Source: SZUA-309 sp965230005
Lineage (GTDB): Bacteria > Pseudomonadota > Gammaproteobacteria > Pseudomonadales > Azotimanducaceae
Assembly (NCBI GenBank): GCA_965230005.1
Contig: OZ245934.1
Span: forward strand, 124,001 to 188,000
Reading direction: 5' to 3'
DNA: 64,000 bases
Positions 18,127 to 27,475 of the stretch are shown one piece after another. The position numbers and the translations under genes are program-made. The notes under the pieces were generated by a model. The model ran no database searches. It was not told the origin of the DNA and saw nothing but the letters and a program-made list of their open reading frames with translations. Every line of letters starts with the position of its first letter. Within the stretch, counting starts at the first letter, position 1.

Positions 18127-19302
18127 ATGGCCTTTTCCATGCAGCAGCTGCTCGTGAGCTGGCTGCTCATCGGGGTGCTGCTGCTTCCCGCTGACCGGGT
18201 TGGCCTGCTTCAGGCGCTCATCGGCATTCCCGGCATCTTCCTCATGCTCTGGGGCGGGGCGAGCGCCGACCGGGCGGATCCGCGCGCGCTCCTGGTGCGT
18301 GTGTATGCGGTGTCACCGCTACTGCCGCTGTTTCTGCTGGCCGTGGACCAGGTGGACGCGCTCAGCGTCTGGGCCGTCACGCTCTGGGGCCTGGGCATGA
18401 GCGTCATGATGTCGTTCTCCTCACCGGCGCAGCAGGCCATTCTCAACCGGGTGTCCGGCGATGCCGTGCAGCGCGGCGTGTCCGCATCCACGGCCATTGG
18501 GTTCTTCGTGCAGATCATCGGCCTGCTCCTGGCCGGGCAGATGGACCGGGTGGGGCTCTCGAACGTGCTGCTCGTGCAGGCCGTATGCCTCGCCGTGGGT
18601 GCCTTTGCGGTGCGGCGTATCTCTCCCGCCCCGCCTCTCGCGACGGGCCCGAAAACCTCTGCGCTTGCCACCATTGCGGCCGGGATGCGGGCGACCCTCG
18701 AGCACCGGGTCATCTTTCAGATCCTGCTCATCAACTTCGTCTCCAGCATCTTCAACGCCGGCGCGTTCATGACCGTGTACCCGTTCATCATGAAGCGGGT
18801 CTACGACGGCGATGCGTCCATGCTGGCGATCATGATGGCCGTCTTCTACGCCGGTGCCGCGTTCTCGAACATGGTCATGTTCCGGCTCATGCCCTTTGCC
18901 CAGCCCGGACGCCTGTTCCTGCTCATGCAGCTGTCCCGGATCGTCATTCTGCTGCTGCTCTGGATCCAGCCCAGCTGGTGGCTGCTGGTGCTCGCGACGG
19001 TGGCCTGGGGCGTCAACATGGGCTTCACGACGACGCTGGCCCGGACCATCGTTCAGGAATCGGCGGAGGCCCAGTACCGCGGCCGCATTCTCAGCGTCTT
19101 TACCCTCGGCATGATGGGCAGTGCACCGATCGGCGCCATCGTGCTCGGTCTGGTCATCGAAGCCTTTGGCACCCTCAATGCGCTGCTCCCTGCCATGGCC
19201 GTTTCGCTGGCCCTGTTTCTCTACGGGAGCCTCGCAACCGGGGTCTGGCGCTATCGGAGTCCGACGGCGGAAACGGCGGAGGAGACGTCTGCCGCCGGCT
19301 GA
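18127..19302 (+). CDS. MFS transporter
   Basis: A 391-residue, twelve-segment major facilitator permease of the inner membrane. The loop GGASADRADPR after the second segment is the family's motif A region; a second DR-like loop is seen mid-protein. The ATG at 18127 falls within what looks like the first membrane helix. In-frame codons at 18079-18126 read INAEFRAYLGATAFSG, the usual MFS beginning, so translation may start upstream at a non-ATG codon such as CTG 18064. Substrate unknown. Confidence 0.85.
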   Translation: MAFSMQQLLVSWLLIGVLLLPADRVGLLQALIGIPGIFLMLWGGASADRADPRALLVRVYAVSPLLPLFLLAVDQVDALSVWAVTLWGLGMSVMMSFSSPAQQAILNRVSGDAVQRGVSASTAIGFFVQIIGLLLAGQMDRVGLSNVLLVQAVCLAVGAFAVRRISPAPPLATGPKTSALATIAAGMRATLEHRVIFQILLINFVSSIFNAGAFMTVYPFIMKRVYDGDASMLAIMMAVFYAGAAFSNMVMFRLMPFAQPGRLFLLMQLSRIVILLLLWIQPSWWLLVLATVAWGVNMGFTTTLARTIVQESAEAQYRGRILSVFTLGMMGSAPIGAIVLGLVIEAFGTLNALLPAMAVSLALFLYGSLATGVWRYRSPTAETAEETSAAG

Positions 19303-19361
19303 GATGACAGGCCAGGGCCCCATCCGCATAATGCGCCGGCTCTGCCTCACGGATACCCCGG

Positions 19362-20258
19362 ATGTTTCGTAACCTGCGCCTCTATCGGGTCAGCGCTGAC
19401 TGGCCTGCTTCAGAAGATGCGCTCTCCAACCAGCTCCAGAACGTGCCTTTCAAACCCTGTGGTTCCTTCACGGAGCGGAGTGCCGGTTGGGAGGCGCCGG
19501 TTGCCGATCTGCCTGATCTTCTGGCCCGTCGCGTCGGTGGCGCGGACTTCTTCCGGCTGCGTACGCAGAGCCGGCTCATGCCGGCAGCGGCGGTTAACGA
19601 AGCCCTCGACGAACGCATCAGCGAGTTCAGCGCGCGCATGGACCGGCCCCCGGGCCGCAAAGAGAAGCGGGACCTCAAAGACGAGGTGGTCGCCGAGCTC
19701 ATGCCGAAGGCGCTCCTGAAATCGGATCGGACCTGGGGCCTCTACCTCGGGCGTGAGCGCGTGCTGGCCATTGATACCGCCTCGGAAACCCAGGCGGATC
19801 GTTTTCTCGACCAGCTTCGGTCTGCCTTCGGCTCCCTGCCGCTGACACCTCTCGAGTTCAAAGAGCCCGTGAGCAAGCTGCTGACCGCCGTGTTCCTCGG
19901 CCAGGGCCCGACCGCGTTTTATGCGGGCCGCGAGTGCCGCATGCTCGATCCCTCCACAGGGAGCTCTTCCGTGAGCTGGATGGACATCGATCTGGCGGAC
20001 GCGAGCGTTCAGAAGCACGTCAAGGACGGCCTCAAGCTCGACCGGCTGGCCTTGACCTTCGATGAGGTGGCGAGCCTCGTGCTCGATCAGGATTGTGTGA
20101 TCCGGAAGTTCAAGCTCCTCGGCATGGAGCAGGTCGAGGACGGCGATCCCCTCGACGAAGATCCGCTAGGGCGTCTCGACGCCGAGTTCGTGCTCATCGC
20201 CGGGGTCCTGAGTCGCCTGCTGGCGGGGCTGTCGAAGCAGCTGGGCGGCTTCGACTGA
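19362..20258 (+). CDS. rdgC: recombination-associated protein RdgC
   Basis: Ring-shaped DNA-binding protein that modulates RecA-dependent recombination and replication restart. The 298-residue protein matches RdgC over its length, from FRNLRLYRVSADW through SRLMPAAAVNEALDER, KEKRDLKDEV and the later region SSVSWMDIDLADASVQKHVKDGLKLDRLALTF (shown in part). The ATG has little Shine-Dalgarno sequence. The next gene starts one base after its stop. Confidence 0.95.
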   Translation: MFRNLRLYRVSADWPASEDALSNQLQNVPFKPCGSFTERSAGWEAPVADLPDLLARRVGGADFFRLRTQSRLMPAAAVNEALDERISEFSARMDRPPGRKEKRDLKDEVVAELMPKALLKSDRTWGLYLGRERVLAIDTASETQADRFLDQLRSAFGSLPLTPLEFKEPVSKLLTAVFLGQGPTAFYAGRECRMLDPSTGSSSVSWMDIDLADASVQKHVKDGLKLDRLALTFDEVASLVLDQDCVIRKFKLLGMEQVEDGDPLDEDPLGRLDAEFVLIAGVLSRLLAGLSKQLGGFD

Positions 20259-20259
20259 C

Positions 20260-20799
20260 ATGCGTCTGATTCACCTCATCCTGGTGCTCCTGCTCGCCAT
20301 TCTTGCCGTGCTCATTGCCCTGTTCGTGCAGGGTGGTCCAGACGCGGCCACCGGCATGACGCATCCGCGCATTCCGGGTATGAACGTGGGTAGCGACGGG
20401 CTTGCCCGCCTGGGCGGCCTGGGCTGGCTCATGGCAACGCTGCAGACCCTTGTGCTGCTGCTGATCCACGCGCTCCTCGCCCTCGGCGTTCACGAGCGCC
20501 ATCGAACCCCCGCCTTCTGGGGCTTCGTTGCCATCGGCGCGGGTCTATCTCTTGCCGTCTGGTGGGGCATGTATCTCAGCTACATCGCCTATCTCGCCAA
20601 CGGCACGGGACCGCTGCTCTTCGGCTATCCGCTGTCCACGGCGCTCATGCTCTTCGGCGTGTTCCTGGCCGGCAGCTATTTCTGCGGTCTCTATATCTGG
20701 GGTTTCCGTCGCTTCATTTTCCCGGAGGAAGACGAGGAGGCCTATGAAGCACTCCGGGCTGAGGCTCTGACACCGCGCAAGCCCGAGCAGGGGAGCTAG
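20260..20799 (+). CDS. small membrane protein, putative partner of solute symporter
   Basis: A 179-residue integral membrane protein with about four hydrophobic segments and a short acidic cytoplasmic tail (FPEEDEEAYEALRAEA). No named family is recognised. It lies between rdgC (one base away) and the sodium:solute symporter (two bases away), so it is translationally linked to the symporter. A role as accessory subunit of the symporter, as seen for small partners of other SSS transporters, is inferred from position only. Confidence 0.7.
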   Translation: MRLIHLILVLLLAILAVLIALFVQGGPDAATGMTHPRIPGMNVGSDGLARLGGLGWLMATLQTLVLLLIHALLALGVHERHRTPAFWGFVAIGAGLSLAVWWGMYLSYIAYLANGTGPLLFGYPLSTALMLFGVFLAGSYFCGLYIWGFRRFIFPEEDEEAYEALRAEALTPRKPEQGS

Positions 20800-20801
20800 C
20801 G

Positions 20802-22298
20802 GTGGAAGCCTATCGGGTCGAGATCACACTCGCCTTCGTCGCCGTGTACATGGTTTTCTGTGTCATTGTCGGTCTCTGGGCCATGCGTCGCACGCAGGAT
20901 GCGAGCGATTTTTTTGTTGCCGGTCGGCACCTGGGGCCTTTTGTCGTGGCGCTCGCGGTGTTCTCCAGCACCCTGTCCGGCTTCGGTTTCGTCGGGGGTC
21001 CGGGCCTCGTCTACTCGAGCGGCATGTCGTCTCTATGGATGGTGATCGTGGCCGGCTTCGGCTACTCCATTGGCTTCTACCTGGTGGCGAAACGCATCCG
21101 CATGGTGGCCGGCGTGCGCAATGCGCTGTCGCTGCCGGATGTGGTGGCTGCCCGCTACGACAGCGAGTGGGCTCGAGGACTCACGGCGGTGACCATTCTG
21201 CTCGGCGTCATGGGTTATCTGGCCACACAGATCCTCGCCATGGCCCTCGTGCTGCAGTCTCTGCTCTCGGCCACCGAGACCTTCGCGGATGTTTCGCTGC
21301 TCACCTGCGTGGCCTGGTCCCTGGCGGTGCTCGTGTTCTACAGCGTCACCGGTGGGATTGTCGCCTCCGTGTACACGGATGTGATCCAGGGCGCGATCAT
21401 GGCGGGTGCGGGCCTCCTGATTCTGGTGGCAGCCTCATCGGTCTTCGACGGCGGCCTGCCCGAGGCCACCTCGATCATCATGGGCGACGATCCGGAAGCC
21501 GGGCTGCCCTTCGGTACTCTCGGCATGATCACGGCCCTGGGCTGGGGTTTCGTCTTCGGCATTGGCCTTGCCGGTCAGCCGCATCTGGTGACCAAGATGA
21601 TGATGAACCGGAAAATCTCCGATAACCGTCTGATCTTCCCGGTGAGCCTCGTCGGCTATGCGCTGGCGGCGCTTCTCTGGTTTTCCATCGGCATCATCAT
21701 GCGGGCCACGGTCCTCGATGGCAGTATGCCCATGCTCGATGCACCGGACGGCGCCGCCCCGGCGTTTCTCGCAACCTTCGCCCATCCTCTCCTGGCCGGC
21801 ATCGTGTTCGCCGCGCTCTTCGCCGCGATCATGTCCACGTCCGACGCGTTCCTGAACATCGGTACGGCTGCCGTCATCCACGACATTCCCAACGCCGTGC
21901 GCGGCCGCAGCATCGACAACGAACTTTTCTGGGCTCGGGTCGCAACCGTGGTGATCACCCTCGTTGCCGCAGCTTTTGCGCTCTATTCCTACTACGGCAA
22001 CGATCGGCTCGTGGCACTGCTCGGTGCCTTCGGCTGGGGAACCTTTGCAGCCGCCCTCGTGCCGGTTGTGGTGTTCGGGCTGAACTGGAAGCGGGCGACG
22101 GCGAAAGCTGCCGTGGTGGCGATCGTTGCCAGCCTGGTCATGAACTTTGCGGTAGAGATCTTCTCGATCCGGCTGCCCTTCGGCATCAGCGGTCCTTTTC
22201 TCGCCATGACCACGTCCATGAGCCTGTTTCTCATCGTCTCGCTCATGGACCGGCCACCGAAGCTGGCGCGCGACATCGATCGTATTCTCGATCTCTGA
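20802..22298 (+). CDS. sodium:solute symporter (SSS family)
   Basis: A 498-residue inner membrane transporter with about thirteen membrane segments, of the Na+/proline-pantothenate-acetate symporter family. Motifs include FFVAGRHLGPFVVALAVFSSTLSGFGFVGGPG at the N-terminus and GLAGQPHLVTKMMMNRKISD mid-protein. GTG at 20802 follows the preceding stop by two bases. Substrate is unknown; organic acid uptake would fit the catabolic surroundings. It converges with the carboxylesterase gene. Confidence 0.92.
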   Translation: MEAYRVEITLAFVAVYMVFCVIVGLWAMRRTQDASDFFVAGRHLGPFVVALAVFSSTLSGFGFVGGPGLVYSSGMSSLWMVIVAGFGYSIGFYLVAKRIRMVAGVRNALSLPDVVAARYDSEWARGLTAVTILLGVMGYLATQILAMALVLQSLLSATETFADVSLLTCVAWSLAVLVFYSVTGGIVASVYTDVIQGAIMAGAGLLILVAASSVFDGGLPEATSIIMGDDPEAGLPFGTLGMITALGWGFVFGIGLAGQPHLVTKMMMNRKISDNRLIFPVSLVGYALAALLWFSIGIIMRATVLDGSMPMLDAPDGAAPAFLATFAHPLLAGIVFAALFAAIMSTSDAFLNIGTAAVIHDIPNAVRGRSIDNELFWARVATVVITLVAAAFALYSYYGNDRLVALLGAFGWGTFAAALVPVVVFGLNWKRATAKAAVVAIVASLVMNFAVEIFSIRLPFGISGPFLAMTTSMSLFLIVSLMDRPPKLARDIDRILDL

Positions 22299-22336
22299 TC
22301 GAGGGGCGGGTCAGACCTCGAGGCCGCACGGCGCCT

Positions 22337-23947
22337 TCAGGGTACGGGGCCTTTCGCCTCGGCCGAGAAGAGTTCATCGAAGAGATCCAGACGCACCCGC
22401 TCCGGGTGGCGCTTCTGCCAGATCTGCCGGGTGCCGAATTTCTGCACGATGTGGTGCTCGGGGTCATAGCTGCGCCAGGAGGGCAGGGCGGGTCCATTCG
22501 GATTGCCGGTTCGGGCGAAGTTCACCCAGTAGCTCGACACCATGTCTGCGAGGAGGAAGTCCCAGCTGTCCCAACCCAGGCCGACGATGCCGACGGTGTT
22601 GAAGTGGTAGGGCAGGTCGCCGGAGTGATAAGCGCCCAGGGCTCGCGGCGCTTTCGGGTCCAGATAGCCGCTGCGTTCGGGAATGTAGAGATTGAAGGCG
22701 ATGCCCGGGTGGGTGAAATGATAGACCCAGGCTTCAGGTCCCCCGGCCCGAACGTGCGTTGCCCAGGCCCGGGACTGCCAGGTGAAAAAGCTGTGGGTCG
22801 ACAGCTTGCGGAAGGCTTCCCGGGGGTCGTCGGCCATCAGATCCGCGTAAGCCTCGATGACCCGGGACGCGGCTTTCGGAAATCGATCCCGGACGACGGC
22901 TTCGAAGTCCGCCCGCGGCATTTCTGGCAGATCCGCGGCCAGCCCCCGGAATTCATCGGCGACGTCGCCGACGATCAGCGGTACCTGATTGAATCTGCCC
23001 GTGCGGAAGCGAACGCGCGGCGCCTCGGGCACAATCCAGCCGTCGACGATGGGCCCGCTGTCGATGGCTGTGGCCTCCGCCGCCAGCCTCAGCGTTTCTA
23101 CCGGTAATGCGCGCAGGTCCGCGAGCTGAGCGCCAGCGAGATCCGCAGACAGCGCCAGTCCGTCGGCTTCCGCTTCTGCCAGCGTTCGGTCTACGAACAG
23201 ACAGCCGCCCGAGATGCCGATGACGCCGCTGATGAGCCCCGTACTTTCCGGCGAGGTCATGAGCAGGCAGACATCGATGGCGCCCGCCGACTGACCGAAG
23301 ATGACGACGCGCTCCGGATCGCCGCCGAACGCCTCGGCGTTCCTGCGCACCCAGCGCAGCGTGGCGAGCTGATCCATGAGTCCGTAGTTGCCGGAGGCGT
23401 TCCGTCCCGATTCCGACGTCAGCTCAGGGTGTGCAAAGAAACCCAGCAGCCCGAGTCGATAGTTCGCGGTGACGACAATGGCGCCTTTGCTGGCGAGGCG
23501 GCTGCCGTCGAAGACGAGGGAGCTTGCGTGCCCCGTCGTGTTGCCGCCGCCATGAAACCAGACAAGGATCGGCAACGGTGCGTCGGCATCAACGGGCGCC
23601 CAGACGTTGAGGTAGAGGCAGTCTTCGCCGGGCTCGATTGCGCCGCGGCTGTAGATGGAACTCACTGGAACCAGCGGTTGTTCGCAGGGCGGACCGGGCT
23701 GCAATGCGTCGCGGGGCTCCGACCAGGGTGTTGGCGCCGCGGGCGCACGCCAGCGCCTCTGACCCACGGGCGGTGCTGCGAAGGGAATGCCGCGCCAGAC
23801 GCTGACACCTTCCTCGTACTGGCTCTGGCTGCCGAGTACAGGGCCGTCCGCCGTCAGCACCACCCGGCCAAGGGTGGGCGTGGCCACGAGGGCGCCGAGG
23901 AGCAGCCAGAGACAGCGGTTTGTGATCGACAGGTTCATGGTGTTCAT
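22337..23947 (-). CDS. type-B carboxylesterase, secreted
   Basis: Alpha/beta-hydrolase ester-cleaving enzyme, 536 residues, with a signal peptide ending near TLG-RV. Motifs: EDCLYLNVWAP at residues 109-119, oxyanion loop FHGGG at 131-135, and nucleophile elbow GQSAG with Ser at 220. This is the COesterase family. Start could also be the in-frame ATG at 23938. Periplasmic or extracellular action is expected. Confidence 0.92.
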   Translation of the reverse strand: MNTMNLSITNRCLWLLLGALVATPTLGRVVLTADGPVLGSQSQYEEGVSVWRGIPFAAPPVGQRRWRAPAAPTPWSEPRDALQPGPPCEQPLVPVSSIYSRGAIEPGEDCLYLNVWAPVDADAPLPILVWFHGGGNTTGHASSLVFDGSRLASKGAIVVTANYRLGLLGFFAHPELTSESGRNASGNYGLMDQLATLRWVRRNAEAFGGDPERVVIFGQSAGAIDVCLLMTSPESTGLISGVIGISGGCLFVDRTLAEAEADGLALSADLAGAQLADLRALPVETLRLAAEATAIDSGPIVDGWIVPEAPRVRFRTGRFNQVPLIVGDVADEFRGLAADLPEMPRADFEAVVRDRFPKAASRVIEAYADLMADDPREAFRKLSTHSFFTWQSRAWATHVRAGGPEAWVYHFTHPGIAFNLYIPERSGYLDPKAPRALGAYHSGDLPYHFNTVGIVGLGWDSWDFLLADMVSSYWVNFARTGNPNGPALPSWRSYDPEHHIVQKFGTRQIWQKRHPERVRLDLFDELFSAEAKGPVP

Positions 23948-24090
23948 CCGGCATGCTGCCCGACTTGAGGCACCGGCGGAAGCGGTTCAGCGTTCGTTCA
24001 GACAATCTTCCCGGCCCAGGTGCAAACCGATTGGATCCGGCGCAGCCCTTGCGGTATAAGGAGCGCGTTTCTACCCCCCAGGAGCAGTGC

Positions 24091-24714
24091 ATGTCTGCAC
24101 GATTCACCTTTTCTGTTTCTCTTCCGCTATTGCTTGTCGCCCTGGCGCTGGCACCGGCAACCGCCCGTGGCGACGTTTTCAGCGACGCCGCGAACCTCTT
24201 CCGGGACACCGAAGCGGCGAGCCCGTTCTTCTCGAAAAGCTATGGCTACGCAATCTTCCCCACGATCGGCAAAGGCGGGTTCATCCTCGCTGGTGGCTAC
24301 GGTCGCGGCCGGGTCTTCGTGGCCGGCGACCCGGTTGGTGATACCACCGTCACCCAGGCCTCCCTCGGCCTGCAGATTGGCGGCCAGGCCTACACGCAGA
24401 TCATCTTCTTTGAAGACGAGCGTGCTTTCCGGGAGTTCTCCGCCGGCGGATTCGAGTTCGGTGGGCAGGCCAATGCCATGGTGCTGCGCGGGAACGTGCA
24501 GGGCACGATCAGTACCGCCGGCAGCACGGCGGGCACGAACGAAGGCATCAATGATGTCGAGTCAGTCTCTCCGGGCTACTGGAAAGGCATGGCCGTCTTC
24601 ATCATCGGCACCGGCGGCCTCATGCTCGAAGCGAGCGTTGGCGGCCAGCGCTTCAGCTACCGGCCGATCGCTCAGGGTCTGGAAAATCAGAACCTCGAGG
24701 TGGTTTCTCAGTAG
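24091..24714 (+). CDS. SYLF (YSC84-like) exported protein
   Basis: A 207-residue protein with a cleavable signal (ALAPATARG-D). The mature part is a clear SYLF/YSC84 lipid-binding domain: FFSKSYGYAIFPTIGKGGFI, GGYGRGRVF, GLQIGGQAYTQIIFF, GGFEFGGQANAM and GGLMLEASVGGQRFSYRP. It is paralogous to 9745-10284 but lacks a lipobox. AGGAG lies 7 bases before the ATG at 24091. Its end overlaps the convergent methyltransferase gene by 62 bases. Confidence 0.88.
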   Translation: MSARFTFSVSLPLLLVALALAPATARGDVFSDAANLFRDTEAASPFFSKSYGYAIFPTIGKGGFILAGGYGRGRVFVAGDPVGDTTVTQASLGLQIGGQAYTQIIFFEDERAFREFSAGGFEFGGQANAMVLRGNVQGTISTAGSTAGTNEGINDVESVSPGYWKGMAVFIIGTGGLMLEASVGGQRFSYRPIAQGLENQNLEVVSQ

Positions 24715-25465
24715 CGGCTGCCACCGCCGCGCCTTTGCGGTAGCGGTGCAGGAAACGATCGGTTCTGCCGCGTAACGCTGCGCTGAAGGGCGATCCCTGG
24801 AGGTCGTCCGTCGGATTCGCGAGCGCGTCCGATGCCGCTTCGAACCGGAAGCCCCGGCTTTCGATGTCACTCCGGGCGAAGGCTGCGTCGATGCGGTGGC
24901 GGTTCTGAGCATAGCTCGAACCGCTGCCCGCCGGAGCGCTGTGGTCAATGACGATCAGTTTGCCGTCGGGTTTCAGAATCCGGTGGATGACGGCAAAGAA
25001 GGGTCCAGGCGGCACGTTCCAGCCGTTATTCCGGTAGTAGAGGTCGTGATAGACCTTGACCAGAAACACCCGATCGACGCTTTCGCTCGGCAGGTTGATG
25101 TCTTCGATTTCCCGAACGTAGGGCTCCAGGGCCGCAACCCCCGCACCGGCAAGACGCCTGGGCAGTCCACGCATCAGCCCCTGGTAACCCTGGTTGTTGT
25201 GCAGGTACACGCGCCCTTCGGGACCAACAACGCGCGCCAGGATCTCCGCGTAGTAACCGTCGCCGCCGAGCATGTCGAAGACGGTCATGCCAGCACCCAC
25301 TTGCGCGAAGTCGAGGACGGCCTGCGGGTGGCTGCTCTGGTCGCGGATGCGATCCCCTGCGATTCGATTGGGATGGGCGAGCGCCGCGGGGATCGGGTCC
25401 TCTGCTGTTGCCGCAGCGACAGCGGTGGCCGGGAGGCAGAGCAGAAGCCAGCGGGCGAGCTTCAC
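24653..25465 (-). CDS. exported SAM-dependent methyltransferase
   Basis: A 270-residue protein with a signal peptide (LLLCLPATAVAAA) and a class I methyltransferase fold: motif I region MTVFDMLGGDGYYAEILA, an acidic residue before YVREIEDINL, and LKPDGKLIVIDHSAP (motif VI). Exported methyltransferases of this kind occur in gammaproteobacteria; substrate unknown. Its 3' end overlaps the convergent SYLF gene by 62 bases. Confidence 0.83.
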   Translation of the reverse strand: MKLARWLLLCLPATAVAAATAEDPIPAALAHPNRIAGDRIRDQSSHPQAVLDFAQVGAGMTVFDMLGGDGYYAEILARVVGPEGRVYLHNNQGYQGLMRGLPRRLAGAGVAALEPYVREIEDINLPSESVDRVFLVKVYHDLYYRNNGWNVPPGPFFAVIHRILKPDGKLIVIDHSAPAGSGSSYAQNRHRIDAAFARSDIESRGFRFEAASDALANPTDDLQGSPFSAALRGRTDRFLHRYRKGAAVAAATEKPPRGSDFPDPERSAGS

Positions 25466-25480
25466 AGCCGCGGCTGAACG

Positions 25481-26515
25481 TCAGAGACGCTCGATAACGG
25501 CTCGGGCGAATTCGTCGGTGTTCAGGCTGCCGCCGAGGTCGCGCGTTTTTTCGCCGTCGAGCAGGGCCTGGTCGTAGGCGGCGCGGATACGGTCTGCAAC
25601 CGCCCCGTAGCCGGGTTCGTCCTCCGCGAGGTGGTTGAGCATCATGACCGCCGACATCAGGAGAGCCAGAGGGTTGGCGACTTTCTTACCGGCGATGTCC
25701 GGAGCAGAACCGTGCACCGCCTCGAAGATGGCTTCGTTCTCCCCGAAATTGGCGCCAGGCACGACGCCGAGGCCGCCGACCAGGCCAGCGCAGAGATCGC
25801 TCACCACGTCGCCGTAGAGATTCTCCAGGAGCAGGATGTCGAACTGTGTCGGGTCCTGAACCAGGCGCATGCAGCCGGCATCGATAATGGCCGTTTCGTA
25901 GTTGATGTTCGGGTATTCGCGCTTGTGGACGTGATCACCGGCGCGGAGAAACAGGCCGTCCGTCATCTTCATGATGTTGGCCTTGTGGAACACGGTGATC
26001 TTCTCGCGCTGGCGCTGGGTGGCAAAGCGGAAGGCCCAATGGGCAATGCGCAGCACACCCGCTTCCGTGGCCACCTTCATGCTCATGACCACGCCGGGCA
26101 CCACTTCGTTTTCAACGCCGCTGTACAGGCCCTCCGTGTTCTCGCGGATGATGATCAGATCGACGTTCTCGTAGCGGGTGTCCACCCCCGGGAGGCTGCG
26201 GACCGGGCGCACGGCAGCATAAAGATTGAAGCGCTTTCTGAGCTGCACGTTCACGGAGGCAAAGCCCTCACCAACCGGCGTGGTGCAGGGCCCTTTCAAC
26301 GCCACCTTGTGATGCTCGATGGCCTCGATGGTGCTTTCCGGAAGGACCTCGCCGGCGCTCTCCAGAGCGGCCAGCCCCGCGTCGTGACGTACCCAGTCGA
26401 TGTTGGCGCCGGCGGCGTCCAGCACCTGGAGGACGGCTTCGGTGATTTCCGGGCCGATACCGTCGCCGGGAATCAGAACCGCTTTCGTGGCGGGCAGGGC
26501 AGGCGCGTTGGCCAT
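25481..26515 (-). CDS. isocitrate/isopropylmalate dehydrogenase family protein
   Basis: Beta-decarboxylating dehydrogenase of 344 residues. It shows IPGDGIGPEI at the N-terminus, the substrate arginines around LRKRFNLYAAVRPVRSLPG, IIRENTEGLYSGVE, and the cofactor-region motif EAVHGSAPDIAGK. The ENTEG plus single-domain length suggests an NAD-dependent isocitrate dehydrogenase-like enzyme. Substrate (isocitrate, homoisocitrate, tartrate or other) cannot be fixed from sequence. It lies 15 bases before the methyltransferase start and may be cotranscribed with it. Confidence 0.92.
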   Translation of the reverse strand: MANAPALPATKAVLIPGDGIGPEITEAVLQVLDAAGANIDWVRHDAGLAALESAGEVLPESTIEAIEHHKVALKGPCTTPVGEGFASVNVQLRKRFNLYAAVRPVRSLPGVDTRYENVDLIIIRENTEGLYSGVENEVVPGVVMSMKVATEAGVLRIAHWAFRFATQRQREKITVFHKANIMKMTDGLFLRAGDHVHKREYPNINYETAIIDAGCMRLVQDPTQFDILLLENLYGDVVSDLCAGLVGGLGVVPGANFGENEAIFEAVHGSAPDIAGKKVANPLALLMSAVMMLNHLAEDEPGYGAVADRIRAAYDQALLDGEKTRDLGGSLNTDEFARAVIERL

Positions 26516-26642
26516 GGTCGGGAAAACCTGAGCTGCTAGGATGAGGGAAGCCTAGCATGATGGCCCGTCGCCTGGCGTGATGGAGGCATCAGCGGCGGGC
26601 AGAACGGGGGCTTTGCGTGCGTCAATCGGGGAGGGAAATGTG

Positions 26643-27434
26643 ATGCCGAAGGAAGAACCGGATTATCCGATCATCGATCCCTATGAGGGTTTCGAGTACA
26701 CGCCGGACACGGTCGTGATCAGCCGTGCTTATCAACAGGAGCGCCTGGGTCTCTGCGGCATCGACGCGGACCGCTGTGCCGATACCGTCGACCCGTCGTT
26801 CTTCATCGGTCTGGCCATTCGCGCCGGTGCCGCCAGCGGCATCAGCGCCCAGGGCAACGTGAACATGCTTCAGTCGCTCGTGCAGCATCGACCGGCTCGT
26901 CTGGAGGAGCCGCTGACGGTGAAGGGTCGGATCACGGCGGTCACGCCGGTGCCGCGTGGACGCACGATCGACACAGACGCCTGGTTCGAAGACGCCGATG
27001 GCAAGCGTGTGATCACAGCGCGAAGACGATCGCTGAAACCCGATCCGGCGAAATCCGGCCGCGGAGCTGGGGAAAGGCCCGCACCGGTACTTGCCGATCC
27101 CGCCGCCGCCGAAGTCCTTGCGCACCACGTGCTCACGCCGGACGGGGTGTTCGCCTACAGCGAAGCCGGGAACAGCATTCACTATGACATGGAGGCCGCC
27201 CAGAAAGCCGGCTTCCGGGCGCCGCTCATTGGCGGCGGTATGGGCGTGCACTATCTGGTCGATGCGCTCTACGCCAAGGGCGTGCTCGAACAGCTGGATC
27301 TGGACATCTACTTTCGCCGGCCCATCTTCTGGGACGCCGCCTTCGACGTCGTCAGAGCCGATGATGCGATCGCCCTCGTGAGCGCAGACGAACGGAAGGT
27401 GCTCACGGAAGCGCGCATCAACAACCTGGCCTGA
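26643..27434 (+). CDS. double-hotdog MaoC-like protein
   Basis: A 263-residue cytoplasmic protein with two hotdog halves. The second half has the MaoC hydratase signature SEAGNSIHYDMEAAQKAGF followed by APLIGGGMG, with the N-x-I-H catalytic motif. The first half (about residues 20-130) is a divergent hotdog without such a motif. Eukaryotic-type and actinobacterial hydratase 2 enzymes have this domain order. GGAGGG precedes the ATG. It is divergent from the dehydrogenase gene. Probable function: hydration of a specific enoyl-CoA. Confidence 0.8.
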   Translation: MPKEEPDYPIIDPYEGFEYTPDTVVISRAYQQERLGLCGIDADRCADTVDPSFFIGLAIRAGAASGISAQGNVNMLQSLVQHRPARLEEPLTVKGRITAVTPVPRGRTIDTDAWFEDADGKRVITARRRSLKPDPAKSGRGAGERPAPVLADPAAAEVLAHHVLTPDGVFAYSEAGNSIHYDMEAAQKAGFRAPLIGGGMGVHYLVDALYAKGVLEQLDLDIYFRRPIFWDAAFDVVRADDAIALVSADERKVLTEARINNLA

Positions 27435-27475
27435 TTCGCCAGGATCCGACGTCGACCGAGCGCCGCGGCGAGGGC

